Shown here in pieces: positions 24,877 to 33,511 of a stretch of 64,000 nucleotides of DNA; the first letter of the stretch is position 1, and the number at the start of each line of letters is the position of its first letter. A model generated the notes under the pieces. That model had not been told where the DNA came from, ran no database searches, and saw nothing but the letters and a program-made list of their open reading frames with translations. The stretch is from Microvirga pudoricolor (lineage in GTDB: Bacteria > Pseudomonadota > Alphaproteobacteria > Rhizobiales > Beijerinckiaceae). The DNA is taken from NCBI RefSeq assembly GCF_016892705.1, contig NZ_JAFEMB010000001.1, positions 1,612,001 through 1,676,000 of the forward strand. The letters run 5' to 3'. Both the position numbers and the translations under genes were made by a program.

Positions 24877-25620
24877 ATGAGATTCGCCCTGTTCCGCCGC
24901 GTTCCCGCGGACCCCTCCTGTCTCAAGGTTTCCCATGCGGGCCAGTCGTTTACGGTGGCCCTGAAGCGCCGCCCGACCGCGAAGCGCATCACCTTGCGCG
25001 TGTCCAACGCGACGGGCGAGGTCGTGCTCACCATCCCGGAGCGCACCGATGTAGGCATGGCCCAGCGCTTCGCCGACAGCCACGGCAACTGGATCGCCAC
25101 GCGGCTGGCCAAGGTGCCGGCCCGGGTCCTGTTCCAGCCCGGCGCGCTCGTTCCCCTGCGCGGGGTACCGCACCGGATCGTGCATTGGTCGACGATCCGG
25201 GGCACGACCCAGGCCACCATCGACGAGGACGGCACCCCCATCATCGCGGTGACGGGCGAGCTGCCTCACGTGGCCCGCCGGATCGAGGAGTTCCTCGCCG
25301 CGGAGGCCCGCAAGGATTTCACCGTCGCGGTCAAGCGCCACACGGCCGCACTGGGCGTGTCGGCCAAGCGCATCACCGTGCGCGACACCAAGAGCCGCTG
25401 GGGCTCCTGCTCGGCCAAGGGAGCGCTGAATTTCTCCTGGCGCCTGATCATGGCGCCGCCCTTCGTGCTGGATTACCTGGCCGCCCACGAGGTCGCGCAC
25501 CTGCGCGAGCTCAACCACTCCCCCCGCTTCTGGCGCCACGTCCACGGGATCTGCCCCCGCACCGACGAGGCCGAGGAATGGCTCAAGATCTACGGCAGCG
25601 CCCTGCACCGGTTCGGCTAG
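24877..25620 (+). CDS. YgjP/DUF45-family metallopeptidase
   Basis: A 247-residue zinc metallopeptidase-like protein of the YgjP/DUF45 (M48-related) family. The C-terminal core shows TKSRWGSCSAKGALNFSWRL, then HEVAHLRELNHSPRFW with the HExxH zinc site, the hallmark block of this family. The cellular substrate is unknown; members are often near type I restriction or housekeeping genes, but here the gene is isolated. Starts upstream (24706) add an unconserved basic stretch, so ATG 24877 (MRFALFRR) is preferred, although its ribosome site is poor. Confidence 0.85.
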   Translation: MRFALFRRVPADPSCLKVSHAGQSFTVALKRRPTAKRITLRVSNATGEVVLTIPERTDVGMAQRFADSHGNWIATRLAKVPARVLFQPGALVPLRGVPHRIVHWSTIRGTTQATIDEDGTPIIAVTGELPHVARRIEEFLAAEARKDFTVAVKRHTAALGVSAKRITVRDTKSRWGSCSAKGALNFSWRLIMAPPFVLDYLAAHEVAHLRELNHSPRFWRHVHGICPRTDEAEEWLKIYGSALHRFG

Positions 25621-25651
25621 GCGAATTCGTTCCGCTCCGGCCTTGGCCTGT

Positions 25652-25700
25652 GCGGGAGCGAGCCTGTCCGTCGCGGGGACTTGGTGGACGCCGCTCCCGC
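25652..25700. repeat. Inverted repeat between convergent genes
   Basis: Perfect arms gcgggagcg (25652-25660) and cgctcccgc (25692-25700) enclose 31 bases that contain a smaller gtcc/ggac pair. Located between two stop codons, it may help end transcription in both directions. Confidence 0.4.
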
Positions 25701-25716
25701 AACGATGCGGCCACGA

Positions 25717-26745
25717 CTAATTCGCTGCCGGGATGGACTGGTCCTGGTGCTCCAGGCGATTCCATTCCGAAGACGGAATTCCGCAAGGTCCGGCGGCCAG
25801 TTCACAGCCGCAGGATTCATCGAGCAAGAATTCACGCATCGCGACGAGCCGCGGATCTTTGACGAGAGCTTTCGGCCAGGTCGCCACGAAGGTGGTCGGG
25901 GCCATCATCTTGATGTCGCCAAAGGGACGAACGAGGCGGCCAACGGCAAGTTCGGCATCGATCATCGGGGACCGGCCGAGCAACAGGCCCGTGCCGTCGA
26001 TGGCGGCGCGCAAGGCCAAGCCGAAATGACTGAAGCGGGGACCTCGGGCGTGCTTGCCCTCGACCCCCAGATACGCGAGCCAGACATCCCAATCGAGTTC
26101 CGGCCTGAGGGGATTCAGATCCTCATCGCGATGCCCGTCTTCGCGCAACAGGCGATGCTGCATCAGGTCCTCGATGGAGAGCTGGAGGTTCGCATTGAGC
26201 AGGCTGGGGCTGCAGACGGGAAAGACCTCTTCGCGCACGAGGGGCATGCTCGTCGCCGTCAGACGAACCTGCCCGGAAGGCTGGGCCATAATGGCGATAT
26301 CGACGCCGTCGCGATGGAAATCCGGGGCTTCCTCCATCGCCGCGATCCTGACCTCGATCCGAGGATGACGCACGGCGAACCGGCCTAGCCTGGGGACCAG
26401 CCACCATGTGGCAAAGGATGACGGCGCGGACACGGTGAGAAGACCGGCCTGTCCTCGCGTTCTGACGCGATGCACGGCAGCGTAGAGGCGATCGAGGCCG
26501 TCCGCGATGCCGACGAGAAGCAACCGGCCATCGTCCGTCAGCTCGACACCGGGATGCTTGCGCCGAAACAAGCGACACCCCAGGTGCTCCTCGAGTTGGC
26601 GGACCTGATGACTGATGGCGCTTTGCGTGACGCAGAGCTCGCTGGCCGCCTGCGTGAAACTGAGGTGCCGCGCCACTGCTTCGAAGGTTCGCAGCCACGG
26701 GAGGGGCGGAAGGGGCGGTGTACGGGCGACCACGACGAGCCTCAT
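25717..26745 (-). CDS. LysR-family transcriptional regulator (GcvA-like)
   Basis: A 342-residue LysR regulator. The winged helix PPLPWLRTFEAVARHLSFTQ, continuing to ASELCVTQSAISHQVRQLEEHLG, occupies residues about 12-65. The periplasmic-binding-like effector domain follows, with typical SAPSSFATWWLVPRLGRF. The PLPWLRTFEAVARHLSFTQAA opening is that of the GcvA subgroup. The C-terminal 30 residues are unconserved. It is divergent from a small DUF1127 gene with 94 bases between, containing a dyad that could be its operator. The effector is unknown. Confidence 0.9.
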   Translation of the reverse strand: MRLVVVARTPPLPPLPWLRTFEAVARHLSFTQAASELCVTQSAISHQVRQLEEHLGCRLFRRKHPGVELTDDGRLLLVGIADGLDRLYAAVHRVRTRGQAGLLTVSAPSSFATWWLVPRLGRFAVRHPRIEVRIAAMEEAPDFHRDGVDIAIMAQPSGQVRLTATSMPLVREEVFPVCSPSLLNANLQLSIEDLMQHRLLREDGHRDEDLNPLRPELDWDVWLAYLGVEGKHARGPRFSHFGLALRAAIDGTGLLLGRSPMIDAELAVGRLVRPFGDIKMMAPTTFVATWPKALVKDPRLVAMREFLLDESCGCELAAGPCGIPSSEWNRLEHQDQSIPAAN

Positions 26746-26805
26746 GAAAACGGCTCATGGGGCCGTGAGAAATGGCCATTCGCCACTCCCAAGAGCCCAG
26801 CCTAG

Positions 26806-26833
26806 CTTTCCATGAACAGTGTTTCAAGGAAAG
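26806..26833. promoter_or_regulatory. Imperfect dyad upstream of the DUF1127 gene, candidate LysR operator
   Basis: ctttccatgaa ... ttcaaggaaag is a 28-base imperfect inverted repeat (arms matching except one position) with an inner TGAA-N6-TTCA. It covers the ribosome site of the gene at 26840 and lies between that gene and the divergent lysR gene, so binding could repress the small gene. Confidence 0.5.
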
Positions 26834-26839
26834 CCCATC

Positions 26840-27049
26840 ATGAGACTGGTAACTCTCTGGAGCGCCGTTCGGCGCATCATCGGCAGCGCACGGGGGTACT
26901 GGCGGCGACATGTTTCGCCGGACACCCAAACGTTGAGCGACTATATCTTGCGCGACATCGGGCTGGACCAGCATCCGGGAAGCCGGGCGGAGGCCTGGTG
27001 GCGCAGCGAGGTCATCCCGCCCCGGGAAGTCGACGACCTTCGCCAATGA
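26840..27049 (+). CDS. Small DUF1127 protein
   Basis: A 69-residue basic protein with a C-terminal DUF1127 (YjiS-like) segment: TLSDYILRDIGLDQHPGSR. Proteins of this type in alphaproteobacteria are small Arg-rich factors; a few bind RNA and affect phosphate or carbon metabolism, but the role of this one is unknown. The ATG at 26840 has aagga 10 bases upstream; a start at 26819 would lengthen it by 7 residues. It is divergent from a LysR regulator and ends at a strong bidirectional terminator. Confidence 0.85.
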   Translation: MRLVTLWSAVRRIIGSARGYWRRHVSPDTQTLSDYILRDIGLDQHPGSRAEAWWRSEVIPPREVDDLRQ

Positions 27050-27074
27050 AAAGGCCGCCTCGCGGCGGCCTTTT
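27049..27074. terminator. Bidirectional intrinsic terminator between DUF1127 gene and asd
   Basis: Arms aaaaggccgcc and ggcggcctttt with loop tcgc give a stem with T runs on both strands. It starts in the stop codon of the plus-strand gene and ends 10 bases before the asd stop. Confidence 0.9.
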
Positions 27075-27084
27075 GTCGGCGCCT

Positions 27085-28116
27085 TTAGGCCGCCTTCTTC
27101 TTCGACGGCAGGAGGTTGCGGTTCACCATCGCCTCGGCGATCTGGATCGCATTCAGCGCCGCGCCCTTGCGCAGGTTGTCGGACACGCACCAGAAGGCGA
27201 GGCCGTTCTCCACCGTGATGTCCTCGCGGATGCGGGAGATGTAGGTGGCGTCCTCGCCGGCGGCCTCGTGCGGGGTGATGTAGCCGCCGGGCTCGCGCTT
27301 ATCGACCACCATGATGCCGGGAGCCGCGCGCAGGATCTCGCGGGCTTCGTCCGCCGAGATCGGGTTCTCGAACTCCACGTTCACGGCTTCCGAATGCGAG
27401 ATGAAGACCGGCACGCGCACGCAGGTGGCCGTGAGCTTGATCTTGGGATCCAGGATCTTCTTGGTCTCCGCCATCATCTTCCACTCTTCCTTGGTGAAGC
27501 CGTCCTCCATGAAGACATCGATCTGCGGAATGAGGTTGAAGGCGATGCGCTTCGGAAACTTCTTCTCCTGCACGTCCTGCAGCGAGTAGAGCGCCTTGGT
27601 CTGGCGGTCGAGCTCGTCCATGCCGTCCTTGCCGGCGCCGGAGACCGACTGATAGGTGGAGACGACCACGCGCTTGATGGTGGCGGCGTCGTGCAGCGGC
27701 TTGAGGGCCACGACGAGCTGCGCCGTGGAGCAGTTCGGGTTGGCGATGATGCCCTTCTTCATCTCGCGCACGGCTTCGGCATTCACCTCGGGCACCACCA
27801 GCGGCACATCGGAATCGTAGCGCCAGGCCGACGAATTATCGATGACGACCGCGCCCTGGGCGGCGATCCGGGGCGACCATTCCTTGGAGATCTCGCCGCC
27901 CGCCGACATCAGGCACAGGTCCACGTCGGAGAAGTCGTAGCTGTCGAGGGTCTTGGTCTTCAGCGTCTTGTCGCCGAAGGAGATTTCCGTGCCCTGGCTG
28001 CGGCGGGAGGCCAAAGCCACCACCTCATCGGCCGGGAAGGCGCGCTCGGCCAGGATCTCGAGCATCTCGCGGCCCACATTGCCCGTCGCACCGACGACGG
28101 CGACCTTGTAACCCAT
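27085..28116 (-). CDS. asd: Aspartate-semialdehyde dehydrogenase
   Basis: A 343-residue enzyme reducing aspartyl phosphate to aspartate semialdehyde with NADPH, at the branch to lysine, diaminopimelate, methionine and threonine. The NADP motif VVGATGNVGREML is at residues 7-19, nucleophile Cys129 is in IANPNCST, and STYQSVSGAGKDG is the substrate region. The ATG at 28116 is preceded by aaggaga at ideal spacing. It is a single gene with a strong terminator downstream; 268 bases of upstream DNA hold its promoter and no other recognised element. Confidence 0.96.
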   Translation of the reverse strand: MGYKVAVVGATGNVGREMLEILAERAFPADEVVALASRRSQGTEISFGDKTLKTKTLDSYDFSDVDLCLMSAGGEISKEWSPRIAAQGAVVIDNSSAWRYDSDVPLVVPEVNAEAVREMKKGIIANPNCSTAQLVVALKPLHDAATIKRVVVSTYQSVSGAGKDGMDELDRQTKALYSLQDVQEKKFPKRIAFNLIPQIDVFMEDGFTKEEWKMMAETKKILDPKIKLTATCVRVPVFISHSEAVNVEFENPISADEAREILRAAPGIMVVDKREPGGYITPHEAAGEDATYISRIREDITVENGLAFWCVSDNLRKGAALNAIQIAEAMVNRNLLPSKKKAA

Positions 28117-28384
28117 GTCTGTCTCCTTTTTGCGGCTCTCCCCGAACCTGAAAACCCATCGTGGGGTATCGCCTCTCGCCCCGTGGGGAGAGAGAACCGG
28201 GGACGACGAGGCTTATTCGGCCGTTGTGGCGGCCGTCGTGACGGTTTTCGTTTTGCTCGTCGTGAGCCGGAACATCGTCATGCCAATCGTCGTGGGGCCC
28301 GATCCGCCGGGCCCAGCGGGTTCAGCAACACACCAAAGGCGCGCCATCGTCAAGACATTTCGTCGGGGCCGCGCGGGTCTCCCG

Positions 28385-28867
28385 TCACAGGCCGCCCGGC
28401 CCTCCATCCGACAGGAGAAAGCGATAGAAGGCCTTGTCGAGGCGCCGCGCCCCCAGCCGCTCGTAGAAGGCCTGCGCGCGCCTGTTGCCGCCGTCCGTGG
28501 TCAGGTCGATGCGGCCGATGCCATGCGCCCGCCCGTAGGCCGCCAGCCAGCGCATCATCGCCTCGCCCACGGCCTGCCCCCGGGCGTCCTCCGCCACGAA
28601 CAGCTCCTTGACGAAGATCAGCCCCTGAAGGGTCAGGCCGGGGCGAAGCACCGCGAAGCAGGCCAGGCCGACCGCCCTCCCGCCCGCGAACGCGACGGCG
28701 TAGCGGGTCCCCTCCCGCTCCGCGAGAGAGCGCGACACCACGGCGAGCGCCGCCTCCGGGGTGGAGCCGGGATCGGCGTAGTGGACCTCCAGGGCCCGGA
28801 TGAGGGAAGCGACCGCGGGCGCATCCCCGGCCTCGGCGAGCCGGATGAGGGGTTCGGCGTTCGGCAT
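28385..28867 (-). CDS. GNAT-family N-acetyltransferase
   Basis: A 160-residue GNAT acetyltransferase. The acetyl-CoA site is visible as VKELFVAEDARGQAVGEAMM (motif A) and NRRAQAFYERLGARR (motif B). It would transfer acetyl from CoA to an amine; the acceptor is unknown. I start at ATG 28867 (MPNAEPLIRLAEAGD) because the fold begins there; ATG 28921 would add 18 Ser/Pro-rich residues. It is divergent from the hypothetical gene at 29040. Confidence 0.85.
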   Translation of the reverse strand: MPNAEPLIRLAEAGDAPAVASLIRALEVHYADPGSTPEAALAVVSRSLAEREGTRYAVAFAGGRAVGLACFAVLRPGLTLQGLIFVKELFVAEDARGQAVGEAMMRWLAAYGRAHGIGRIDLTTDGGNRRAQAFYERLGARRLDKAFYRFLLSDGGPGGL

Positions 28868-29039
28868 GGTTTCGGGGCTGGGCGTGAGGCTGGAGATGGG
28901 GCTGGATGCGGGGCCGGGCATGACGCCTCTGGGATTTCGTTAACCGTTCGTTGAGGATGATTACCAAAACATTTCGGCGGAGCGCCAGCGTTACGGTAGA
29001 ACAGGCGGACCGATCTGTTTTTGGACCGCATCGCGCCCC

Positions 29040-29837
29040 ATGCTCAAGGCCGCCCACCCGCAACCGGACGAGGACGTTTTCGACGATGTCGAGGACGACG
29101 CCCCCGTTCGCGTCCGCAGGCCGATGCCCTGGCTGCGGATCGCGATCCTGTCCGGCGCCATCGTGGCGGGCCTCGTTCACCTGGCCCAGAACGCCGAGCG
29201 GACCGCTGTCCCGGATGGGCCGCGCGAGGTGCCGAGCGCCGTTCTGACCGCACCGCCCCCGGCCTGGAGGATCCTGGCCCGGCCGACGCCCCTTTTCGGC
29301 TTCGAGCCGAGTTCCGTTCCGGCCGGTCTTCAGGCCCGGGAGCGCTCCGGTGGGGAGCGCGAGGACACGCTGACGCTTGGGAGCTTGGGCGACCGGGTCT
29401 TCGGACGCATCACCCTCACCCGCGGCGGAGAGGCCCGCCCGCGCAGCCTGTTCGTCGACACCGTGCGTCGCGCCGCCGAGGCGGGGCTCTCGGTGGCCCG
29501 CAACGCGCCGAGCCGGACGCTGTCCACCAAGTTCGGCCCGGTGGAAGCGGCCGCCATGACCCTGGCGGGCCCGGCCGAGCAGGGCTGCCAGGTCTTCCGT
29601 TGGTCCGACCCTGGGCACGAGTCCGGGCTGGGGCTTCACGGCTGGCTGTGCGGCGGCGAGGCCGAGCCCGCGGACGACCATCGGGTCGCCTGCTTCGTCG
29701 ATCGCCTCACCCTCGTGAACGAGGCCGATCCGGCCCTGAAGGCGCTCTTCCGGGACGCGGAGGCGCGCCGCGCCGCGTCCTGCGGGTCCGACCCGCGCAC
29801 CGCATCGGCCGAACCCGCCGCCCCTATCCGACGCTGA
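29040..29837 (+). CDS. Hypothetical membrane-anchored protein
   Basis: A 265-residue protein I do not recognise. It has an acidic N-terminus (DEDVFDDVEDDA), one membrane helix at about 33-48 (IAILSGAIVAGLVHLA), then a Pro/Ala linker and a soluble domain of about 190 residues with two Cys pairs (CQVF, WLCGG, ACFVD, ASCGS). The topology suggests a periplasmic domain held by an N-terminal anchor. No good ribosome site precedes ATG 29040. Codon use resembles the surroundings. Its 3' end overlaps the convergent sulfite-oxidase-like gene by 14 bases. Confidence 0.7.
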   Translation: MLKAAHPQPDEDVFDDVEDDAPVRVRRPMPWLRIAILSGAIVAGLVHLAQNAERTAVPDGPREVPSAVLTAPPPAWRILARPTPLFGFEPSSVPAGLQARERSGGEREDTLTLGSLGDRVFGRITLTRGGEARPRSLFVDTVRRAAEAGLSVARNAPSRTLSTKFGPVEAAAMTLAGPAEQGCQVFRWSDPGHESGLGLHGWLCGGEAEPADDHRVACFVDRLTLVNEADPALKALFRDAEARRAASCGSDPRTASAEPAAPIRR

Positions 29838-30951
29838 CCGTGATCCGGTGCACGGGATTGCCGCCATACCCGCCCGGATTCCAGTTTTCGGGCTCGAGGG
29901 GCTGACTTTGGCCCTGTGAGCTGGTGGCCCGCGCCATGATCTCGTGAGCGCCCTCCCCCGGCAGGGTGATCCGGGCGGTCCAGCGGGTCCAGTCGTAGCG
30001 GTTGCGCAGGGGCGTGAGCGCCGCCTGCGTCCAGGTCTCGCCGCCGTCCCGCGACACCTCCACACCCGTCACGGCGTGATCGCCGGCCCAGGCCGCGCCC
30101 CGCAGATCGAGGGCGCGCCCGCCGGCGGGGAGGCGGGCGCCGTCCGCCGGGGACGTGATGATGGAGCGCACCGGCATGGACTCGATGATGCGGAACTCCA
30201 CCCCCTCGCCCGAGGAGCCCGGCGGAATCGGCCGCACGGGGACCCGGTAGGTGGTGCCGCCCATACCGGGCCCGTCATGCTCCCGGTCGCGGATCCAGAT
30301 GCGCTTCAGCCATTTGGTGCTGAGCGAGCCGGGCCATCCCGGCACGACGAGGCGCAGGGGCCCGCCGTGGCTAAAGGGCAGCGGCTCGCCGTTCATGGCC
30401 CAGACCAGGAGGGTGTGCTCCTCCAAGGCCTTGGCGACAGGCACCCCGCGCGACATGGCCTGCCGCTCGTGGCTCCCGGTCGCGTCGGGATCGGCTCCGA
30501 AATGGCCCGTGAATAAGGCGCTCGGCTTCAAGCCCGCCGCGCGCAGCACGTCGCCCAACGACACGCCCGTCCATTCGGCGCAGCCCACACCCCCATGGGT
30601 CCACGGGTTGCCCGGCGGCAGCGGCCGGAAGAACGAGCGGCCGTTGCCGCCGCATTCCATCACCATCCGAAAGGTTTTGTGGGCGAAACGGCTCTTCAGC
30701 TCCGCCAGGGTGATCCGCAATTCGGTCTCGACCTCGCCGTCGACGGTGAGCGTCCAGGATTCGGGATCCGCTGCTGCGTCTGGGAACAGGCCGTTGTTGC
30801 GCACGAAGAAGCGCGCGACCGGCGTCGTCTCGTCATCCAGCAATTCCTCCGGGGTCTCCGCCACGAAGGGCTTTTGCCCCAGGAAGGAGAGGCCGGGATC
30901 CTTGCCGGGCAGGTCGGCGAGGCTTTGGGGCTGGTGGGGCGTATCGGTCAT
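29824..30951 (-). CDS. Sulfite oxidase-like molybdopterin-dependent oxidoreductase
   Basis: A 375-residue member of the sulfite oxidase family: the molybdopterin domain, with the molybdenum-ligating Cys in MVMECGGNGRSFF, is followed by the Mo-co dimerisation domain (ITSPADGARLPAGG to the C-terminus). RLVVPGWPGSLSTKWLKRIW is a family hallmark. It probably oxidises sulfite, but no Tat signal is seen and no cytochrome partner gene is adjacent, unlike SorAB. Start taken at ATG 30951 (MTDTPHQP); ATG 30963 is possible. It overlaps the convergent hypothetical gene by 14 bases. Confidence 0.88.
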   Translation of the reverse strand: MTDTPHQPQSLADLPGKDPGLSFLGQKPFVAETPEELLDDETTPVARFFVRNNGLFPDAAADPESWTLTVDGEVETELRITLAELKSRFAHKTFRMVMECGGNGRSFFRPLPPGNPWTHGGVGCAEWTGVSLGDVLRAAGLKPSALFTGHFGADPDATGSHERQAMSRGVPVAKALEEHTLLVWAMNGEPLPFSHGGPLRLVVPGWPGSLSTKWLKRIWIRDREHDGPGMGGTTYRVPVRPIPPGSSGEGVEFRIIESMPVRSIITSPADGARLPAGGRALDLRGAAWAGDHAVTGVEVSRDGGETWTQAALTPLRNRYDWTRWTARITLPGEGAHEIMARATSSQGQSQPLEPENWNPGGYGGNPVHRITVSVG

Positions 30952-31076
30952 GGGACGGCTCATAAGCTTCGACGGAACATTTCTAAGGCAAGCCGCCTTG
31001 TTCTGACAGCTCGCAATGGAACGGAAGGTCAATGGCTTCCAAACGTTTCGAGACCCCATCGATGGAGGTTTTGACG

Positions 31077-31394
31077 ATGCGCCGCTTCACCATGATCACC
31101 CTAGCCGCTTTGGGCACCCTCACGGCCTTCTCGGGCTTTGCCGAAGCGCAGGCCCAGTCCGAGCGTCCCCTCACCTTGCGGGTCACGCCTCGCAGCTTCC
31201 TCGATCCGGGCCCCGTGGCGCCGGTCGGCTCCATGAACCGCTACGCCACCACGGGCCAGTCCTCCCTGGTGACCTCGCCGCCCTGGAGCAACAACGAGCG
31301 CTTCAGCCCGAACCTGCCGTCAGGCCCCGGCGAGCCCTTCGTGGGCGCCCGGAATCCCTTCGACGGGATCGAGACCACCGGCTCGATCCGCTAA
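31077..31394 (+). CDS. Small secreted protein of unknown function
   Basis: A 105-residue protein with a clear signal peptide (MRRFTMITLAALGTLTAFSG, cleavage near AEA-QAQ) and a Pro/Ser/Asn-rich mature part of about 80 residues without Cys (LTLRVTPRSFLDPGPVAP, SPPWSNNERFSPN). I do not recognise a domain. Similar short exported proteins are frequent in Hyphomicrobiales. The ribosome site ggagg lies about 9 bases before ATG 31077, which decides the start over the in-frame ATG at 31032. It is followed by a strong terminator. Confidence 0.82.
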   Translation: MRRFTMITLAALGTLTAFSGFAEAQAQSERPLTLRVTPRSFLDPGPVAPVGSMNRYATTGQSSLVTSPPWSNNERFSPNLPSGPGEPFVGARNPFDGIETTGSIR

Positions 31395-31406
31395 GACCAG
31401 CCTTGC

Positions 31407-31440
31407 AAAAGCTCCCGAGCTCAAACTCGGGAGCTTTTTT
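31407..31440. terminator. Bidirectional intrinsic terminator
   Basis: Arms aaaagctcccgag and ctcgggagctttt, loop ctcaaa, with six T on the plus strand and four on the minus strand. It serves the secreted-protein gene and leuB, whose stop is four bases away. Confidence 0.92.
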
Positions 31441-31443
31441 GCG

Positions 31444-32550
31444 TCAGGACAGGGCTTCCAGCTCACCCACGATCGCATCGCCCACGTCGGTGGTGCCCAC
31501 CGCGTTGGCACCCGGTCCCGCGATATCCTTGGTGCGGGTGCCGGAAGCGAGCACGTTGGCGATCGCCTTGTCGAGCATGTCGGCCTCCTCGCCGAGGCCG
31601 AAGGAATAGCGCAGGGCCATGCCGAAGGAGCCGATCATCGCGATGGGATTGGCCAGGCCCTTGCCGGCGATGTCCGGCGCGGAGCCATGCACCGGCTCGT
31701 AGAGCGCCTTGCGGGCGCCGGTCGCCGGGTCCTCGGCGCCGAGCGATGCGGAGGGCAGCATGCCGAGCGAGCCTGTGAGCATCGCCGCGATATCCGAGAG
31801 GATATCGCCGAACAGGTTGTCGGTGACGATCACGTCGAACTGCTTGGGCCAGCGCACGAGCTGCATGGCGCAGTTGTCGGCCAGCACGTTCTCCAGCTCC
31901 ACGTCGGAGAACTCCTCCTTGTGGACCCGCCCCACCACCTGGCGCCAGAACACGCCGGTCTTCATCACGTTGAATTTTTCGGCCGACGAGACCTTGTTCC
32001 GGCGCTTCTTGGCCAGGTCGAAGGCCACGCGGGCGATGCGCTCGACCTCGTGGGTGGTGTAGAGCTGCGTGTCGACGGCGCGTTGCGAACCGTCCTCCAG
32101 GGTCACGATCTCCTTGGGCTCGCCGAAATAGACGCCGCCCGTGAGCTCGCGCACGATCATGATGTCGAGGCCTTCCACCACCTCGCGCTTGAGCGAGGAC
32201 GCATCGGCGAGCGCCGGGTAGCAGATCGCCGGGCGCAGGTTCGCGAAGAGGCCGAGATCCTTGCGCAGGCGCAGCAGGCCCGCCTCCGGGCGCACCGCGT
32301 AGGGCACGCTGTCCCATTTCGCGCCGCCGACCGCGCCGAACAGCACCGCGTCGGCGTCTTGCGCCTTGACCATGGCGTCCTCGGAAATCGCCTTGCCGTG
32401 CGCATCGTAGGCCGAGCCGCCCACGAGATCCGTCTCGGTCTCGAAGCCGATGCCGCGCTTCCTGAACCATCCCACCAGCTTCTCGACCTCGCGCATGACC
32501 TCCGGGCCGATGCCGTCGCCGGGGAGAAGGAGAAGCTTGTGCGTTGCCAT
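31444..32550 (-). CDS. leuB: 3-isopropylmalate dehydrogenase
   Basis: A 368-residue NAD-dependent enzyme of leucine synthesis, oxidising and decarboxylating 3-isopropylmalate. Typical segments: [13 protein letters not shown] at the start, [33 protein letters not shown] and [14 protein letters not shown]. The ATG at 32550 has gagg 7 bases upstream; a longer frame to 32871 would add about 107 unrelated residues. leuD lies 2.5 kb upstream on the same strand, separated by two non-leu genes; leuC is not in the window. Confidence 0.96.
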   Translation of the reverse strand: MATHKLLLLPGDGIGPEVMREVEKLVGWFRKRGIGFETETDLVGGSAYDAHGKAISEDAMVKAQDADAVLFGAVGGAKWDSVPYAVRPEAGLLRLRKDLGLFANLRPAICYPALADASSLKREVVEGLDIMIVRELTGGVYFGEPKEIVTLEDGSQRAVDTQLYTTHEVERIARVAFDLAKKRRNKVSSAEKFNVMKTGVFWRQVVGRVHKEEFSDVELENVLADNCAMQLVRWPKQFDVIVTDNLFGDILSDIAAMLTGSLGMLPSASLGAEDPATGARKALYEPVHGSAPDIAGKGLANPIAMIGSFGMALRYSFGLGEEADMLDKAIANVLASGTRTKDIAGPGANAVGTTDVGDAIVGELEALS

Positions 32551-32732
32551 GGTTGCCTCGTGGGATGGGCCGTCGAAGGAGCGGGCGGGAAGAACCCGGC
32601 CCTTAAAGAACCGAACGGGCGGCTTGGCAAGGGTCTCGCAAGAGCAGGACGGGCTTTGGGCCTTCGACCATAGGGGAATGCCGATTCGTATCCGGGAAGA
32701 CCGCCGCGTCGTTGCCGACTCACCCGAGGACG

Positions 32733-32754
32733 GATAGGTTGAAATCAACCTATC
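32733..32754. promoter_or_regulatory. Perfect 22-base palindromic operator candidate upstream of the DUF899 gene
   Basis: Arms gataggttga and tcaacctatc with central aa lie 52 bases before the DUF899 start and 183 bases before leuB. This size and symmetry fit a dimeric regulator such as a TetR, MarR or ArsR type. No regulator gene of these families is adjacent. Confidence 0.65.
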
Positions 32755-32806
32755 ACCCGCATCCGCTTCGATGAGCGGTGCCTCAAGGGACCGTGGAGAG
32801 GCTTCG

Positions 32807-33505
32807 ATGGATCGCATTGACTTGGTTCCGGCCGAACAACTGGCCGAAGGGAACGTGGCCGACTTTCCCAACGAGAGTGCCGCCTATCGCCGGGCCCGCA
32901 ACGAACTTCTGGCAGAGGAAATCAAGCTGAGGCGCCAGATCGAGCGCGTTGCCGCCCAGCGCCGTGCCCTCCCGCCGGGCGGCGCGGTGACGAAAGACTA
33001 TTCGTTCGAAGGCGAGAAGGGGCCCGTCACCCTGGCAGGCCTCTTCGGCGATAAGGATACGCTCGTCATTTACAGCTACATGTTCGGCCCCCAGCGCAAG
33101 GCGCCCTGCCCCATGTGCACGTCCCAGATGGCGTCCTGGGAGAGCAAGGTTGACGATATCGAGCAGCGCGTGGCGCTCGCCATGATCGCCCGCTCGCCCA
33201 TCGAGCGCCTGATCGAGGCCAAGAGGGCGCGGGGTTGGACGAACCTGAAAGTCTATTCCGACCCGAGCGGCGATTTCACCCGGGACTACGTGAGCGGCGA
33301 GGACGCGGATGTGCCGGGCTACACGGTCTTCACCCGCCGCGACGGCACGATCCGGCATTTCTGGAGCGCCGAGATGAACGGCGCCAGCGCCGATCCCGGC
33401 CAGGACCCCCGCGGCGCCCCCGATCTCGACCCGCTCTGGACCCTGCTGGACACGACCCCCGAGGGACGCGGCGCGGACTGGTATCCGAAGCTGAGCTATC
33501 GGTGA
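32807..33505 (+). CDS. DUF899 thioredoxin-like family protein
   Basis: A 232-residue protein of the DUF899 family, a thioredoxin-fold group. Visible are the N-terminal helix [34 protein letters not shown], and the CxxC-containing segment [16 protein letters not shown]-terminal [19 protein letters not shown] is a family signature. The CxxC suggests a redox or detoxification role; the activity is unknown. ATG 32807 has ggagagg 6 bases upstream. The perfect palindrome at 32733-32754 may control it. It is convergent with the transglycosylase gene, 6 bases apart. Confidence 0.88.
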   Translation: MDRIDLVPAEQLAEGNVADFPNESAAYRRARNELLAEEIKLRRQIERVAAQRRALPPGGAVTKDYSFEGEKGPVTLAGLFGDKDTLVIYSYMFGPQRKAPCPMCTSQMASWESKVDDIEQRVALAMIARSPIERLIEAKRARGWTNLKVYSDPSGDFTRDYVSGEDADVPGYTVFTRRDGTIRHFWSAEMNGASADPGQDPRGAPDLDPLWTLLDTTPEGRGADWYPKLSYR

Positions 33506-33511
33506 AGCGGA

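Noticed and set aside
28213..28347. Small minus-strand frame in the gap between asd and the GNAT gene
   Set aside because: No ribosome site, no recognisable motif, and low-complexity Thr-rich ending; not supported as a gene.
32551..32871. N-terminal extension of LeuB
   Set aside because: LeuB homologues start at [15 protein letters not shown]; the extension covers the palindromic operator and the opposite gene start.
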